From: Deltaproteobacteria bacterium
GTDB lineage: Bacteria; Myxococcota_C; UBA6777
DNA: 64,000 bases
Reading direction: 5' to 3'
Assembly (NCBI GenBank): GCA_002731275.1
Contig: PCBK01000081.1
Coordinates: 28,603-92,602 of the forward strand
The position numbers and the translations under genes were made by a program. Positions within the stretch are counted from its first letter, which is position 1; the number at the start of each line of letters is the position of its first letter. The notes under the pieces were generated by a model. The model saw only the letters and a program-made list of their open reading frames with translations, searched no databases and had not been told where the DNA came from. Shown piece after piece: positions 43,606 to 52,850 of the stretch.

Positions 43606-45810
43606 TCAGCGCGTGGAGATCTTGAGACCACCGTAGAAAAAGCGACCTCTCATTGGACCCCAAATGTAAATGATATCTGCGGGACCAGGTACACCATTGG
43701 GACCTGCTGGGAAGAAGATTGGGCCGTCGATATCACTTTGATGGAAGTCGAGCAGGTTGTCGATCCCAAAGTACAAAGAGACGTTGGCAGGGGCTCGTAT
43801 CCCAAAGGGACGCAGGAGAGACGCAAGATCTTGTTCGATTTTGAGATTCACGAGACCATATGTCGGGGAGCTTGCGAGCTTGCGTTGTGTGGTGTCGGCG
43901 TTGCTCGGATCGAGCCACTTTTCCAGGCTCGGTGTACCCTTCATTCGGTAGCCATCGCCATAAACACCCTTCAAATCCATCGGCAAGAAGACCTCACCTG
44001 TGAGACTTATCCTGGTTTGGGCCTTTGGGACACGGACGTCGAATCCGAAGGTGATGTGGTGTTTGGGCGCGGCTGAGACCAAGACGTCTTGGTTGGTGTA
44101 TTCGTAAAATCCATAACCTGCGTTGATTTGTAGCCAAGGAAAGGGGGTGCTCTGTGCCTGAACTTCCAAAGAGAGAACCTCCAGTTGACCATCTGCGTTA
44201 AACACACGGACATCACCTTCACGACCCTGACCTGCGCTTTGGTCCAGCACTTCGAAGGTGATAGGAGCGGCGATCCTATTCCACGCCCCTTCGATCGTGA
44301 GGGATAGCCATGCTCCCGGTGTATACGTGATGCTGAGGTTTGCGGAGTTTGAGGTCTCTGGTCTTGTCGCCTCGTTGACGAGTTTGTATCCTTGTGGTCT
44401 CGCGCCGTGGGCGTATTCGTAAAATGTGGAGGGGGCGCGAAAGCCGGTCCCCCACACTCCACGAAAAGTCAGGCCTCTTATTGGGGCGAGTTTGAACGCT
44501 ACGCGAGGTGTCGGGACATGACCAAATTGGTTGTGCCAGTCGTAACGAAATCCACCAACAACTTCTAGCCAACGTGTGACCAACCACTCTGCTTGTGCGT
44601 ACGCGCCGGGCATATGATATTGATACTCCGACAACGCTTTGTTCTCGACGAGTCCCTCGTATCGGTAGGTTACGCCTGTCTGTAGCAGGATCTGATTGAG
44701 GATGTTGATTTGGAAGGCTTGTTGTGCAAATAAAATCAATTGCTGTCCGACATAGACGTCGCCTTCGTAGTCGGAGTCTTGTTCGTGTTGGATCGCTGTA
44801 AGGCTTGTGGTGATGGTCAGCCACTCGTTTGGACTGTGTCGGAATTTCAATCCTCCTCCCCATCGCGTTGTGAGGATCGCCTCACTCAAAGCTCGTCGGC
44901 CAAAGGTCTCGCCTTGTGATGGAGCTGCGTCAGGACGAAAATCACTCTGGATTTCAAGAATAGAGCCCTTTGCTGCACCACCAAGACGATTCTCGTTCAT
45001 AAACGAAAATTGTAGTTGCATGGAGGTCTGCGCGGCGAAGCTGTAGCGCATCGTCGCCGTCGCGTTGATGCGATCAAAGCCTGTATATTCGCTGACACCA
45101 TCACCATCTCGATCCACTCTGTCATGTGTGGTGTATGAGGCTGTCAAACCAAGTGAAAAGGATTTTTGTCGAAAACCACTGTAACCAGCGAGCCGTCGCG
45201 AACCAAAGCTCCCAAGCTCGAAGGCCGCGCTGCCTTCTCCTCCCTGCTTGGGTGTTTTTGTGATGATGTTGACCACACCGCTGATCGCATCTGTTCCATA
45301 GAGTACGGAGTTGGCACCCTTGACGACCTCGATCTGTTTGATATTCATCGTGTCGACCTGAAGCAGTCCATACGTCAATCCCAAGGACGAAAAAATAGGC
45401 AGGCCATCGATCATGACGAGCAAATAACGTCCTGGAAGTCCTGACAAACGAAGTCCCGTGGTGTTACACACACTACATTGGTTGTCGAGGCGGATGCCCG
45501 GCTCTCCTGCGAGCGCCTCGACGAGATTGCGTGTGCCCTTGGATTCGATCTTTTGGGCTGTCACGACCTCTGTCTTGACCGGCGTATCACTCACCCTTCG
45601 GCGTGTCCTTGTCCCTGTCACGACGACTGGATCGAGATACTCCGCCTTTGCTTTTTTCCCTGCCGTTGGTGTCTTCTTTGCTTTTGCGTGTCCATGCCCA
45701 TCATCCGGACTGTGTTGGTGTCCTTTTCCTGCCCAAACAACAGCCTCCTGTGCAAGAACGCACCACAAACAAAACAACCATAACAACGTACTCCACCTGG
45801 TATATCTCAT
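43606..45810 (-). CDS. TonB-dependent outer-membrane receptor with His-rich N-terminus
   Basis: 734 aa with a signal peptide (to about VVWAGKG). Just after it is a His-rich segment (GKGHQHSPDDGHGHAKAK), then the plug: VVVTGTRTRRRVSDTPV, a CxxC in LDNQCSVCNTTGLRLSGL, VMIDGLPIF, and IEVVKGANSVLYGTDAISGVVNIITK, all classic TonB-receptor plug motifs. A beta-barrel of about 500 residues completes it. The His-rich stretch suggests metal (zinc, copper or nickel) or a metal complex as substrate; that is inference. The first gene of an operon with the thioredoxin-like lipoprotein. A candidate promoter lies at 45894-45921. Confidence 0.92.
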   Translation of the reverse strand: MRYTRWSTLLWLFCLWCVLAQEAVVWAGKGHQHSPDDGHGHAKAKKTPTAGKKAKAEYLDPVVVTGTRTRRRVSDTPVKTEVVTAQKIESKGTRNLVEALAGEPGIRLDNQCSVCNTTGLRLSGLPGRYLLVMIDGLPIFSSLGLTYGLLQVDTMNIKQIEVVKGANSVLYGTDAISGVVNIITKTPKQGGEGSAAFELGSFGSRRLAGYSGFRQKSFSLGLTASYTTHDRVDRDGDGVSEYTGFDRINATATMRYSFAAQTSMQLQFSFMNENRLGGAAKGSILEIQSDFRPDAAPSQGETFGRRALSEAILTTRWGGGLKFRHSPNEWLTITTSLTAIQHEQDSDYEGDVYVGQQLILFAQQAFQINILNQILLQTGVTYRYEGLVENKALSEYQYHMPGAYAQAEWLVTRWLEVVGGFRYDWHNQFGHVPTPRVAFKLAPIRGLTFRGVWGTGFRAPSTFYEYAHGARPQGYKLVNEATRPETSNSANLSITYTPGAWLSLTIEGAWNRIAAPITFEVLDQSAGQGREGDVRVFNADGQLEVLSLEVQAQSTPFPWLQINAGYGFYEYTNQDVLVSAAPKHHITFGFDVRVPKAQTRISLTGEVFLPMDLKGVYGDGYRMKGTPSLEKWLDPSNADTTQRKLASSPTYGLVNLKIEQDLASLLRPFGIRAPANVSLYFGIDNLLDFHQSDIDGPIFFPAGPNGVPGPADIIYIWGPMRGRFFYGGLKISTR

Positions 45811-45893
45811 CTACACTCTATCCTTTTTGCCCACACCAACCCGCTATATGATGTTCATCTTTTCCTGTGTTTTGTTAATTTTTAGCCTTGGTT

Positions 45894-45921
45894 AAAATAT
45901 GTGTTTCTATTGTGTTGTCAA
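45894..45921 (-). promoter_or_regulatory. candidate sigma70-type promoter of TonB receptor operon
   Basis: Read on the minus strand: TTGACA (45916-45921), 16-nt spacer, TATTTT (45894-45899). Downstream toward the gene lies AT-rich sequence with TTGTTAA and TTGGTTAA direct repeats about 17 nt apart, a possible operator. No known Fur or Zur consensus was recognised. Start-site evidence is lacking. Confidence 0.4.
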
Positions 45922-46219
45922 TCTTTTTTTACAATGAACATTTTCTTTTTGGGGTTGATTCATTTCAGGAGCCTGCTTGTGTTTGGAATGGCCTTGGGCT
46001 GCTACCTTTGTGAGGCACTGTCACCTGAACTTCGCATGTCTTGGGGGTGTCGAGAGCGTGTTGTGTTTCTTTAATCTTCCGAAGTCATTGTTGTTTTGTC
46101 TCTTTTTGGGAGGAGGGAATGGTTTTTGTAATGCCGTTGTCACCAGCAACCCAAAGTGAGAGAGTCCGCGATGTGAAAAGATGGAGTGTCTTGGAGAAAC
46201 TGTTTTGTCTGGAGGAATC
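45922..46219. other. intergenic region between divergent genes
   Basis: About 300 bp with no supported gene. Left part is AT-rich (promoter side of the TonB operon). Right part leads to GGAGG near 46211-46215, the ribosome binding site for the barrel protein. No clear further element was found. Confidence 0.35.
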
Positions 46220-46897
46220 ATGTTGTTATCGATACGTGCGATGTTATGTGTTGTGTTGTTGTCCTTATCTGTTCTGGTATGGGGTGTTGGGGACGCTTCA
46301 GCTCGGGAGATGAGAATCAATGGTGACCACGCGAGCATTCAGATGGGCTTTTTGGTGGGGCAGAGGAATTACACCAACACGATCTTTGCGAGGGAGGATG
46401 GTGAGGATGATAGGGGCAGTCGTTTTCAATCGATTTACCAACGCCCGGGATTCTCGAATGTATTTAACACAGGTTTGCAGTGGAACGCCTTGTTGAGGAT
46501 GAGTCATGTGAGGATGAGTGTGGGATTTGCGTTACCATTTTCGTTGTTACAGCCAGGGGATGTGCAGCTGGAGCACGAGATTGACGGCAAGAAGGAGCTC
46601 GTTCGCATCCAATCATTGCAACCGTACGAGTTTCGTTTTGGATTGGGCGGTGAATATTCGTGGGGTCGGTTTACGCCGTATCTCGACTTAATGGGAACAA
46701 TCCACGTTGTCCATACGCAGATGTCGATTGAGGAGATCTCGTTGGATTATGCGTCGACACACTTTTCGTTCAGCACACGGGCTGGTGTGCGGATCAGATT
46801 GCGCTCGTATTTTTACGTCGATGTTTACGGAGAATTCGGTTTTATGGGGAGTTTGACTTGGAACAGTGGTGTCTCTGTTGGTTTTCGCACACCCTAA
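46220..46897 (+). CDS. outer-membrane beta-barrel protein, hypothetical
   Basis: 225 aa. ATG 46220 is chosen for its GGAGG, giving a clean signal peptide (cleavage near DASA). The mature part alternates hydrophobic and polar residues in about eight beta strands (for example MRINGDHASIQMGFLVGQ, YEFRFGLGGEYSWGRFTPYLDLMG, FYVDVYGEFGFMGSLTWNSG, VSVGFRTP). Size and pattern fit an eight-stranded OmpA-like/OprG-type barrel. No specific family is recognised. Divergent from the TonB receptor operon, so shared regulation is possible. Its stop is adjacent to the convergent kinase gene. Confidence 0.75.
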   Translation: MLLSIRAMLCVVLLSLSVLVWGVGDASAREMRINGDHASIQMGFLVGQRNYTNTIFAREDGEDDRGSRFQSIYQRPGFSNVFNTGLQWNALLRMSHVRMSVGFALPFSLLQPGDVQLEHEIDGKKELVRIQSLQPYEFRFGLGGEYSWGRFTPYLDLMGTIHVVHTQMSIEEISLDYASTHFSFSTRAGVRIRLRSYFYVDVYGEFGFMGSLTWNSGVSVGFRTP

Positions 46898-48181
46898 TCA
46901 CGTAGGATCTTGTGAGTTGTGGGGGATGCGTAGCTGAAAGGTCGAACCTTGGCCGACTTCGCTTTGGACGGACAAGCAACCTCCTAGATGAGCCGCGAGT
47001 TTGCGGCTGAGTGTCAGGCCGATCCCTACACCGTCAAATGAGCGGGTAAAACCTTCCTCTGCCTGGACAAATGAGTCGAAAATTGTCTCCAGATGCTCTG
47101 GCGCGATCCCAATCCCGGAGTCACGCACTTCGAGCACTAAATCTTCGCCCTCGTGTGTTGCCAAAAGACAGATCTCACCTTCTTTTGTGAATTTAAACGC
47201 GTTATCGAGCAGGTTCAAGAGGATACACAGTACACTCTTTCGATCCGAGACAAGCGTAAAGTCAGGTGGAAGCTGATTTTGGATCGTGAATGTGATGTTG
47301 TGTTGCTCTCTGGCTGTTTGAGCGTACAAGAAGAGTTCATTGGTGAGGGCGTTGAGTAGGATGATTTCATTTTGGGAGGTGAACATACCGCGTTCAATCT
47401 TGGACAAATCGAGGATATTGGACAGGTGTAATCCCAAGATTTGGCTGGCACGTTGGATGGAGTGGATATCCTGGACGATCTCTTTGGGGGCTTCTCCAAA
47501 GTCCTCAAGCTCTTCTTTGACAAGCTCTGCATAGCCCACGATTGCGTTGAGCGGTGTGCGAAGCTCGTGGGACATTTTTGCCAGGAACATACTCTTGACG
47601 TGGTTGGCTTCTATAGCCTCTTTTTCGTTCTCTTGTGCGAGGGTGAGTGCTTGCTCTGAGGTCCACCGACTCGCCAGGATAAACAAGAATATGTACAGAC
47701 AAGCGCCACACGTCGTGAAGATTTTGAAGGTCTTTAAAAACTCCGGTGGGAACGTAAATGGGATGTGCCAGAGATCTTCGGCGACAAAGAAAAAAGTCAG
47801 GGCACAAAGCGAGACAACAAGCCAAAAGAACATGCTCTTGTAGTCGAGGAAGAGGATGGAAGGGATCAGGGCGATCGCGTACCAAACAAGTCCGGGCGTT
47901 GCTGTCCCACCAAAAAACCAGGACGAGTTGATCACCGAAGCGAGCGTCATGGAGGTCAAGACATGTCCAAACTCACTCTCATTTCTGTTGAGCGCTTCAA
48001 GAACAAATAAGCCTGTGAGACCAAGGAGTGCGAGCCCTGTCTGCCAAATCGCCGCCAGGTAGAAGCCAAAAAGTGCATACAAAACACCATAGGACAAACC
48101 CAATGGAACAATGAGCCACGAACTTCTCTTGATGTGGTAAACTTGTTGCTCTTTGGAACCATCATGTGTGGTCGTCGTCAT
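46898..48181 (-). CDS. sensor histidine kinase
   Basis: 427 aa, ATG 48181 with only a weak upstream GAGAG. Six membrane helices (residues about 20-175) form an integral sensor. The HisKA part has [17 protein letters not shown] with His 205, followed by the N-box (LLDNAFKF), DSGIGI and GVGIGLTLSRK, then a final beta strand. There is no receiver domain, unlike the hybrid kinase at 41256-43085, although the transmitter sequences are alike (the same RTPLNAI core). No regulator lies next to it, so its partner is unknown. Confidence 0.9.
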   Translation of the reverse strand: MTTTTHDGSKEQQVYHIKRSSWLIVPLGLSYGVLYALFGFYLAAIWQTGLALLGLTGLFVLEALNRNESEFGHVLTSMTLASVINSSWFFGGTATPGLVWYAIALIPSILFLDYKSMFFWLVVSLCALTFFFVAEDLWHIPFTFPPEFLKTFKIFTTCGACLYIFLFILASRWTSEQALTLAQENEKEAIEANHVKSMFLAKMSHELRTPLNAIVGYAELVKEELEDFGEAPKEIVQDIHSIQRASQILGLHLSNILDLSKIERGMFTSQNEIILLNALTNELFLYAQTAREQHNITFTIQNQLPPDFTLVSDRKSVLCILLNLLDNAFKFTKEGEICLLATHEGEDLVLEVRDSGIGIAPEHLETIFDSFVQAEEGFTRSFDGVGIGLTLSRKLAAHLGGCLSVQSEVGQGSTFQLRIPHNSQDPT

Positions 48182-48618
48182 TTGACTTTGCTCTCATCCC
48201 AATTGTTGTTTCATCCCCATCCATGAGGGACTTTGGAGCGCCTTCCTGACTTCTCCACAGGGACAACCTTGTCATTTGTTGCGTTGTATTTTTTACCTTA
48301 CACCCAAGCGAAGGTCTGTGCGAGAAAAAAGTGATTTGAGAGCCACATCAATCAGATCAACGACTTTGCAGACAAAGGACAGCTCTGTTGGCTCAGGTTC
48401 TGACGGAGGTGATGGTGTGGCAGGAGCTCGGCCTGATACTTCTTTTCTTCGACGATGGTCTCTGATCTAGCCGAAAAGTGTGCTGATTCTGCACAGAGTC
48501 GTCTCATCCAGAAAAAGGAGCCCCTGTCAGAACACTTTTTGGAGAGAGGCTCGTGTACACTCCACAAGCCCTCAATGGAGTGTGGGCGTCACAAAGAAAC
48601 CTACTATGGAGAACGAAG
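48182..48618. other. intergenic region with hairpin
   Basis: 437 bp without a supported gene. ACACTCCA (48557-48564) pairs with TGGAGTGT (48576-48583) as an 8-bp stem with an 11-nt loop, 35 bp upstream of the next start. It could be a 5'-UTR structure or a terminator-like element. The remainder shows no recognised feature. Confidence 0.4.
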
Positions 48619-49068
48619 ATGATGAAGAAGATGATGATGATGACTGTGGCCCTGGCGTTTTTGTTTTGTGTCCATCCACAACAAGGACACGCATCCACAT
48701 ACTTGAGTAGCAATGTTTTCGCAAAAGTCCTGACCATCTCCAAAGACGCCAAGAAGGGCAAAAAGCAGGTGAAGGTCCTATTTCTTGAAAAGAAAGGGGG
48801 TGGTCGTGGGAGTGGGTTGTTCTTTTTTTCCATTGGGTCCACAAGAACCGTCGCGCTGCCCCTCAACAAGGCCCAAAGCGCTCTTGTAAAGGTTGGAAGT
48901 ATCGTCCTGATCCAACGCTATCGTATCTACCCCACACCACGACGAGGTGTTCGGCGGCGTGTCGTGTCTGGATGGCGATTCCTGAAAGTCTCCAAAAGAC
49001 CTGCATCCAGCTTCAAAGTCCTGTCAAAACCTTCCCCCACGAGCAAAAAAACAACGCCCCTAAAGTAG
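48619..49068 (+). CDS. small secreted basic protein, hypothetical
   Basis: 149 aa. ATG 48619 is chosen because GGAG at 48608-48611 lies 7 nt upstream. The signal peptide begins MMKKMMMM and ends near QQGHA. The mature part is strongly basic (KKGKKQVKVLFLEKKGGG, RRGVRRRVV) and likely beta-rich, with Ser/Thr/Lys-rich last 20 residues. No Cys residues in the mature part. No family is recognised. The 3' end overlaps the convergent LRR gene by 9 nt. Confidence 0.7.
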   Translation: MMKKMMMMTVALAFLFCVHPQQGHASTYLSSNVFAKVLTISKDAKKGKKQVKVLFLEKKGGGRGSGLFFFSIGSTRTVALPLNKAQSALVKVGSIVLIQRYRIYPTPRRGVRRRVVSGWRFLKVSKRPASSFKVLSKPSPTSKKTTPLK

Positions 49069-50724
49069 CTCAACACGCCAGAGGTTGACGAATCTATCAG
49101 AGTTTTCGAGTTTTGATGCGTTCTCACGGGAGATGTTGCTGATACTGAGGTATTGGAGTGAACCTGCGAAGGAGGCGTTGAGGAGGTCTTCAATACATCC
49201 ATCATTGAGGTTTGTCGAGGTCGCAAAAAGGTGCTCAATGTTGGCCATATGGGGAGACGTGGCGAGCATCTTGATGCCTTCGTTATCGATATTGCATCCC
49301 GTGATGCTCAGGATGGTGAGTTGGCTGAGTTTGGGTGATTGTGTGAGGGCTTGCAAGCCCTCGTTTGTGATACTTGCCCAGTTAAGTCTGAGACTTGTGA
49401 GTGATTCGAGGTGTGGTGAGGAGAGGAGGGCTTTGAGTCCCTCGTCATCGATGGCATTGTTACCCAAATCCAGATCTCGTATCGTGGACAGTTGGGGAGC
49501 TTGGGAGAGCGCGATGAGCCCTTTTGTGCTGATTTGGTTATTGGAGACGTCCAAGCTATGAAGCTTTGGCAGATGTTGCTCCATATCTTCAAGCCCAAGA
49601 AGATGTGCATCTTGTACATGGCTGTCATACAAGTTTAGTGTTTCGAGCTGTGTAAGGGTTGAAGAGGAGAGGAGCACTTTGAGAGAGTCTTCACTTGGCC
49701 GTGTGCTTTGTAGATCCAGCCTCTTGAGGGAAGAAAATGATGGTGAAGACGCGATGGCCTGGAATCCATCGGCTCCAATGTCGTTTGTGCTGAGATCCAA
49801 TTGGGTGAGACCACTGAGACCGTCAACTTCAGCGAGCGCCTGTGCACTTTTGTCTGTCAGGCTACAGTTGCCAAAGGAGAGCTCTTCCAATGAACAATCT
49901 GTGTTCTTCAGACCTTCCGAGAAGGCTATCACGCCTTCATCCCGAATACCTCTCTCACCAGATGAATAATTGTTGTAAAGGTCGAGCTTCTTGAGTTGTG
50001 GGAAGAAAGGAGCTTGAACCAGTATCCCCATGCAGGTTGCGTCAAGACCGGCTGCCTCTAAATAGAGTTCTTTGAGGTGTTGAAAGGGAGTGTTGGCGAG
50101 CGCTTCGATACCTTCTACACCTGGAGCGTTGTCACAGAGAGACAACACTTGGAGGTTTTGCACGCCTTGGAATCCCAGCAACTCTTGCAGGTGTTCGGCT
50201 TTGAGGATACCGCTGTCAAATCGTAGTCTGTGCAGGTTCTCAAAACATCCTCTTGAGAAGAGCGAAAAAATAGCGGGGTGAGGATCGTTTGTGTCTTGTT
50301 TGTGGATATGCAACAGCTCCAGATCTTCGATTTGTTTCAAAAAGGTATCCGAGAATTTCTTGAAACAAGATGCAAGCGATTTGTTGCCCGATTCAGTGAT
50401 AAAGTGCAGCTGAAGATGGGTGATAGGCAGGTGGAGAATCTTTTTGACCTTCGACTTATTGGGCCAACTTTCGTCAAAGCAAAAGCTACGCACGAGTTGG
50501 AAAGGTTGTGTGTGTGTATCGTTGTCTCGGAAGAGCGCGTCTCTTGTGGACAAAGCACGATGGATTGGGCTCCAATCGGCGAGGTGTGTTTGAGCGTAGT
50601 CAAAAAGTGTGTCCTGGTGTTCAGTCTCCGCACCAAGAAGGAGTGTGAGTATGTCTTTAAAGTGCCTTTGGTTTGGAGGAAGACACAGCAAAGAACGAAG
50701 CGCTGGAAAAAGATCGTCAGTCAT
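49060..50724 (-). CDS. leucine-rich repeat protein with N-terminal shared module
   Basis: 554 aa. ATG 50724 is preferred, since it starts the module common to its paralogue; 13 extra codons upstream have no binding site. Residues 1-60 carry the HLADW module (His 47 to Trp 51) shared with the LRR gene at 56081-57859 and the WD40 protein. From about 150 there are tandem LRRs of the ribonuclease-inhibitor/cysteine-containing type (LTQLDLSTNDIGADGFQAIA, IRDLDLGNNAIDDEGLKALL). No signal peptide, so cytoplasmic. It ends NLWRVELL; this end recurs as fragments at 52652-52722 and 55870-55965. The function is unknown; a protein-binding scaffold is expected. Confidence 0.88.
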   Translation of the reverse strand: MTDDLFPALRSLLCLPPNQRHFKDILTLLLGAETEHQDTLFDYAQTHLADWSPIHRALSTRDALFRDNDTHTQPFQLVRSFCFDESWPNKSKVKKILHLPITHLQLHFITESGNKSLASCFKKFSDTFLKQIEDLELLHIHKQDTNDPHPAIFSLFSRGCFENLHRLRFDSGILKAEHLQELLGFQGVQNLQVLSLCDNAPGVEGIEALANTPFQHLKELYLEAAGLDATCMGILVQAPFFPQLKKLDLYNNYSSGERGIRDEGVIAFSEGLKNTDCSLEELSFGNCSLTDKSAQALAEVDGLSGLTQLDLSTNDIGADGFQAIASSPSFSSLKRLDLQSTRPSEDSLKVLLSSSTLTQLETLNLYDSHVQDAHLLGLEDMEQHLPKLHSLDVSNNQISTKGLIALSQAPQLSTIRDLDLGNNAIDDEGLKALLSSPHLESLTSLRLNWASITNEGLQALTQSPKLSQLTILSITGCNIDNEGIKMLATSPHMANIEHLFATSTNLNDGCIEDLLNASFAGSLQYLSISNISRENASKLENSDRFVNLWRVELL

Positions 50725-50875
50725 GATATCCACGTGTGTAAATGATTGCATACAAAACACCAAAGAGTTCTCTCGTGTAAGAGTGGCCTCTATTGTGCTG
50801 CCGGCGAGATGTCTTTGTGGAGTTTGTACTGCTCATTCGTGTATGTGTCAAGCTACGACAAGGAGAAGTTACACA

Positions 50876-51352
50876 ATGCTCGATATACAGCCTATTGGTG
50901 TTATCCACTCCCCTCACACCTCCATCGAAGACATGCCCATCCAGCCCAAAGGCGCTGTTGAGGTGATCGGCCACATCCTCATCGACGAAGAGTATGTCGA
51001 TGGTCTGAAGGATCTTGAGGGATTTAGCCATATCTATCTGCTGTACCACTTTCACAAGGCGACGAGGGTCGAGACGGAGGTCGTGCCGTTTATGGACACA
51101 CAAAAGAGAGGTGTGTTCTCGACACGCTCACCACTGCGGCCCAATCACATCGGTCTCTCTATCGTCAACGTGATTGGTGTAAAGGGGCGTAAGATCTTCG
51201 TGAAGGGGATTGATGTCCTCGATGAGACCCCGCTCTTGGATATCAAGCCGTATATTGCGCCATTTGATGCTGTACGAGAGAGCACGACAGGTTGGATGGA
51301 AGGGAGTGAAGAAGATGTGCGAAACAAACGCTCTGATGACCGGTTTGGTTGA
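50876..51352 (+). CDS. tsaA: TsaA/TrmO-family tRNA methyltransferase-like protein
   Basis: 158 aa. ATG 50876 follows AAGGAG by 10 nt. The UPF0066/TsaA family is clear: IQPIGVIHSPH at the start, an acidic GHILIDEEYVDGLKDLEGFSHIYLLY, then FSTRSPLRPNHIGLSIVNV and the C-terminal GIDVLDETPLLDIKPYI. TrmO (YaeB/TsaA) in E. coli methylates N6 of t6A37 in threonine tRNA using S-adenosylmethionine. This short version lacks the C-terminal extension of E. coli TrmO and resembles archaeal-type members, so the same substrate is likely but not certain. The next gene overlaps its end by 38 nt. Confidence 0.88.
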   Translation: MLDIQPIGVIHSPHTSIEDMPIQPKGAVEVIGHILIDEEYVDGLKDLEGFSHIYLLYHFHKATRVETEVVPFMDTQKRGVFSTRSPLRPNHIGLSIVNVIGVKGRKIFVKGIDVLDETPLLDIKPYIAPFDAVRESTTGWMEGSEEDVRNKRSDDRFG

Positions 51353-51926
51353 AAAAAACAGTGAAGAACAAATCGTGTGGCTTCCTGTGGGGTACATGTA
51401 CAAACAGGTCAGCGCGAGGACGGCGTGGCTCAAAGCCGAATCCGTCGAAGACATCTACTCCGTGAGTGGCTGCATCTCCCACGACTTTGGCGATTGGATC
51501 AATGAATGGAAACACAACGGCTATTGGTTGTTCGATCGTCCTGATATCATGGAGTCTATCGCCTTACAAAAAGGGATCGATCTTTCGACCATGCAGCTCT
51601 TCTTTTATCGGGCATCTGCGAGGGAGTGGGATACATTTGATGAGGTCTGGCTGGACTATACACCCGAACCATCTTTTGAGACGAACGTCCAGCCACCAAA
51701 AGAGACAATCCTCGAAGGTTACGATGTCGTCTCATTCTCCTGTGGCAATCAATGTGAGTGCTCTCCACTCTCCTGTAATCACCTCGCGGAGTCCATCCCT
51801 GTCAACCGACATTGTCTCTTTGAGCGCTATGAAGACGCTCTATCCCTACTTCATTCACCTGAACTGAAGCGTTGTGAGCCTGGCCCCTATCGCCTCTTTG
51901 AAGTCCACCGTGTCCTCTCTACTTGA
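51315..51926 (+). CDS. hypothetical protein overlapping tsaA
   Basis: 203 aa. ATG 51315 has GGGAG 8 nt upstream, inside the end of tsaA, so the two are probably co-translated. Soluble, no signal. Contains aromatic-rich segments (EWKHNGYWLFDRPDIM) and a Cys cluster (FSCGNQCECSPLSCNHLAE) that could bind a metal such as zinc. That is inferred only from Cys/His spacing. No family is recognised. Confidence 0.7.
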   Translation: MCETNALMTGLVEKNSEEQIVWLPVGYMYKQVSARTAWLKAESVEDIYSVSGCISHDFGDWINEWKHNGYWLFDRPDIMESIALQKGIDLSTMQLFFYRASAREWDTFDEVWLDYTPEPSFETNVQPPKETILEGYDVVSFSCGNQCECSPLSCNHLAESIPVNRHCLFERYEDALSLLHSPELKRCEPGPYRLFEVHRVLST

Positions 51927-52083
51927 GTTTGTACAACCTTCTGCCATGTCCAAGGAAGATATTTTTGTGTTGGTGACTTGACTCTTTATTCATGTGTGTA
52001 CATCCATATATTCAAATGTTTGAATATGTAATGGGTCTTTCTGGAGAGGCCATGTGCTCGAACATAAACAAAGGGAGTCAGCG

Positions 52084-52638
52084 ATGGGTATGGAGTTATT
52101 GTTACAGATTGTGCCGTGGGTTGCGGTGGTGTTGCTTTCGCTTGGTTACTGGTCTCAGGTGAGAAAGATTCAGCTTCACAAGGAAGTCCGTGATCTATCG
52201 ATGATGTCGTATGTATTGTTGGCATTTGGGTTTTCGATTATGTCATGGCAGGCGATCCGCGAAGGGTCAGCGATCTTTTTGTTCAAGCAAGTGATGACAT
52301 TGATACCCGTGACGATCATCATCTATCAGATTGTGATTCATCAGGGGGATACATGGCATGATGAGGACGCGCTTCATTGTGGTGCGTGTGATAACGAGTT
52401 GGAGGTTCGTTGGTCGTATTGTCCGGCGTGTGGTGAACCACGAGAGGGGGCCGTGATGTCTGTGGAGGCTGCTGAGGAGCAGGGGATGACACTCACTGTC
52501 GAAGAAGGGGAGCTTGTGCAGGTTGGAGGTGTTGAGATGATGTCCACAAATGTACCCAAACTCCCCGTCTCATCAAAAGATCCTGTGATTCATCTCCACT
52601 ATCAGATGCCCAGCTCTGCGTCCTTGGAGAAAAAGTAA
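52084..52638 (+). CDS. PQ-loop-like membrane protein fused to a zinc ribbon
   Basis: 184 aa. ATG 52084 has GGGAG 6 nt upstream. Three membrane helices (about 5-25, 38-58, 66-86) with a PQ-loop/SemiSWEET-like first loop (GYWSQVRKIQLHKEVRDLS) indicate a half-transporter fold that would need to dimerise. The C-terminal cytosolic half has a zinc ribbon (CGACDNELEVRWSYCPACG, two CxxC pairs) and an acidic tail. The combination is unusual. Membrane topology and transport are inferred from pattern only. Confidence 0.72.
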   Translation: MGMELLLQIVPWVAVVLLSLGYWSQVRKIQLHKEVRDLSMMSYVLLAFGFSIMSWQAIREGSAIFLFKQVMTLIPVTIIIYQIVIHQGDTWHDEDALHCGACDNELEVRWSYCPACGEPREGAVMSVEAAEEQGMTLTVEEGELVQVGGVEMMSTNVPKLPVSSKDPVIHLHYQMPSSASLEKK

Positions 52639-52651
52639 CGCATGAGTATCT

Positions 52652-52722
52652 TTACAACAATTCAACGCGCCAGAGGTTGACGAATGTATCAGAGCGTTCG
52701 ATTTTTGATGCGTTTTTGAGAA
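52652..52722 (-). pseudogene. 3'-terminal fragment of an LRR gene (remnant 1)
   Basis: The minus strand encodes LKNASKIERSDTFVNLW then RVELL and a stop, nearly the same as the C-terminus of the intact LRR gene at 49060-50724 (ENASKLENSDRFVNLW...). DNA identity is high over about 60 bp (from CAACGCGCCAGAGGTTGACG). No further upstream LRR codons follow; the adjacent sequence is unrelated. The piece that should precede it is at 55870-55965. Confidence 0.85.
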
Positions 52723-52850
52723 GGCCATTCGTATCCGAATATCCGTGCGTACATGGGTTTGATTCGTATCCTTTGGGGGGATTTTTCCAGCGAACGTTTC
52801 TGGAGACAGGAGCATGGATTGAATCATTGCGTAGAGGGAATTGTTTGGTT

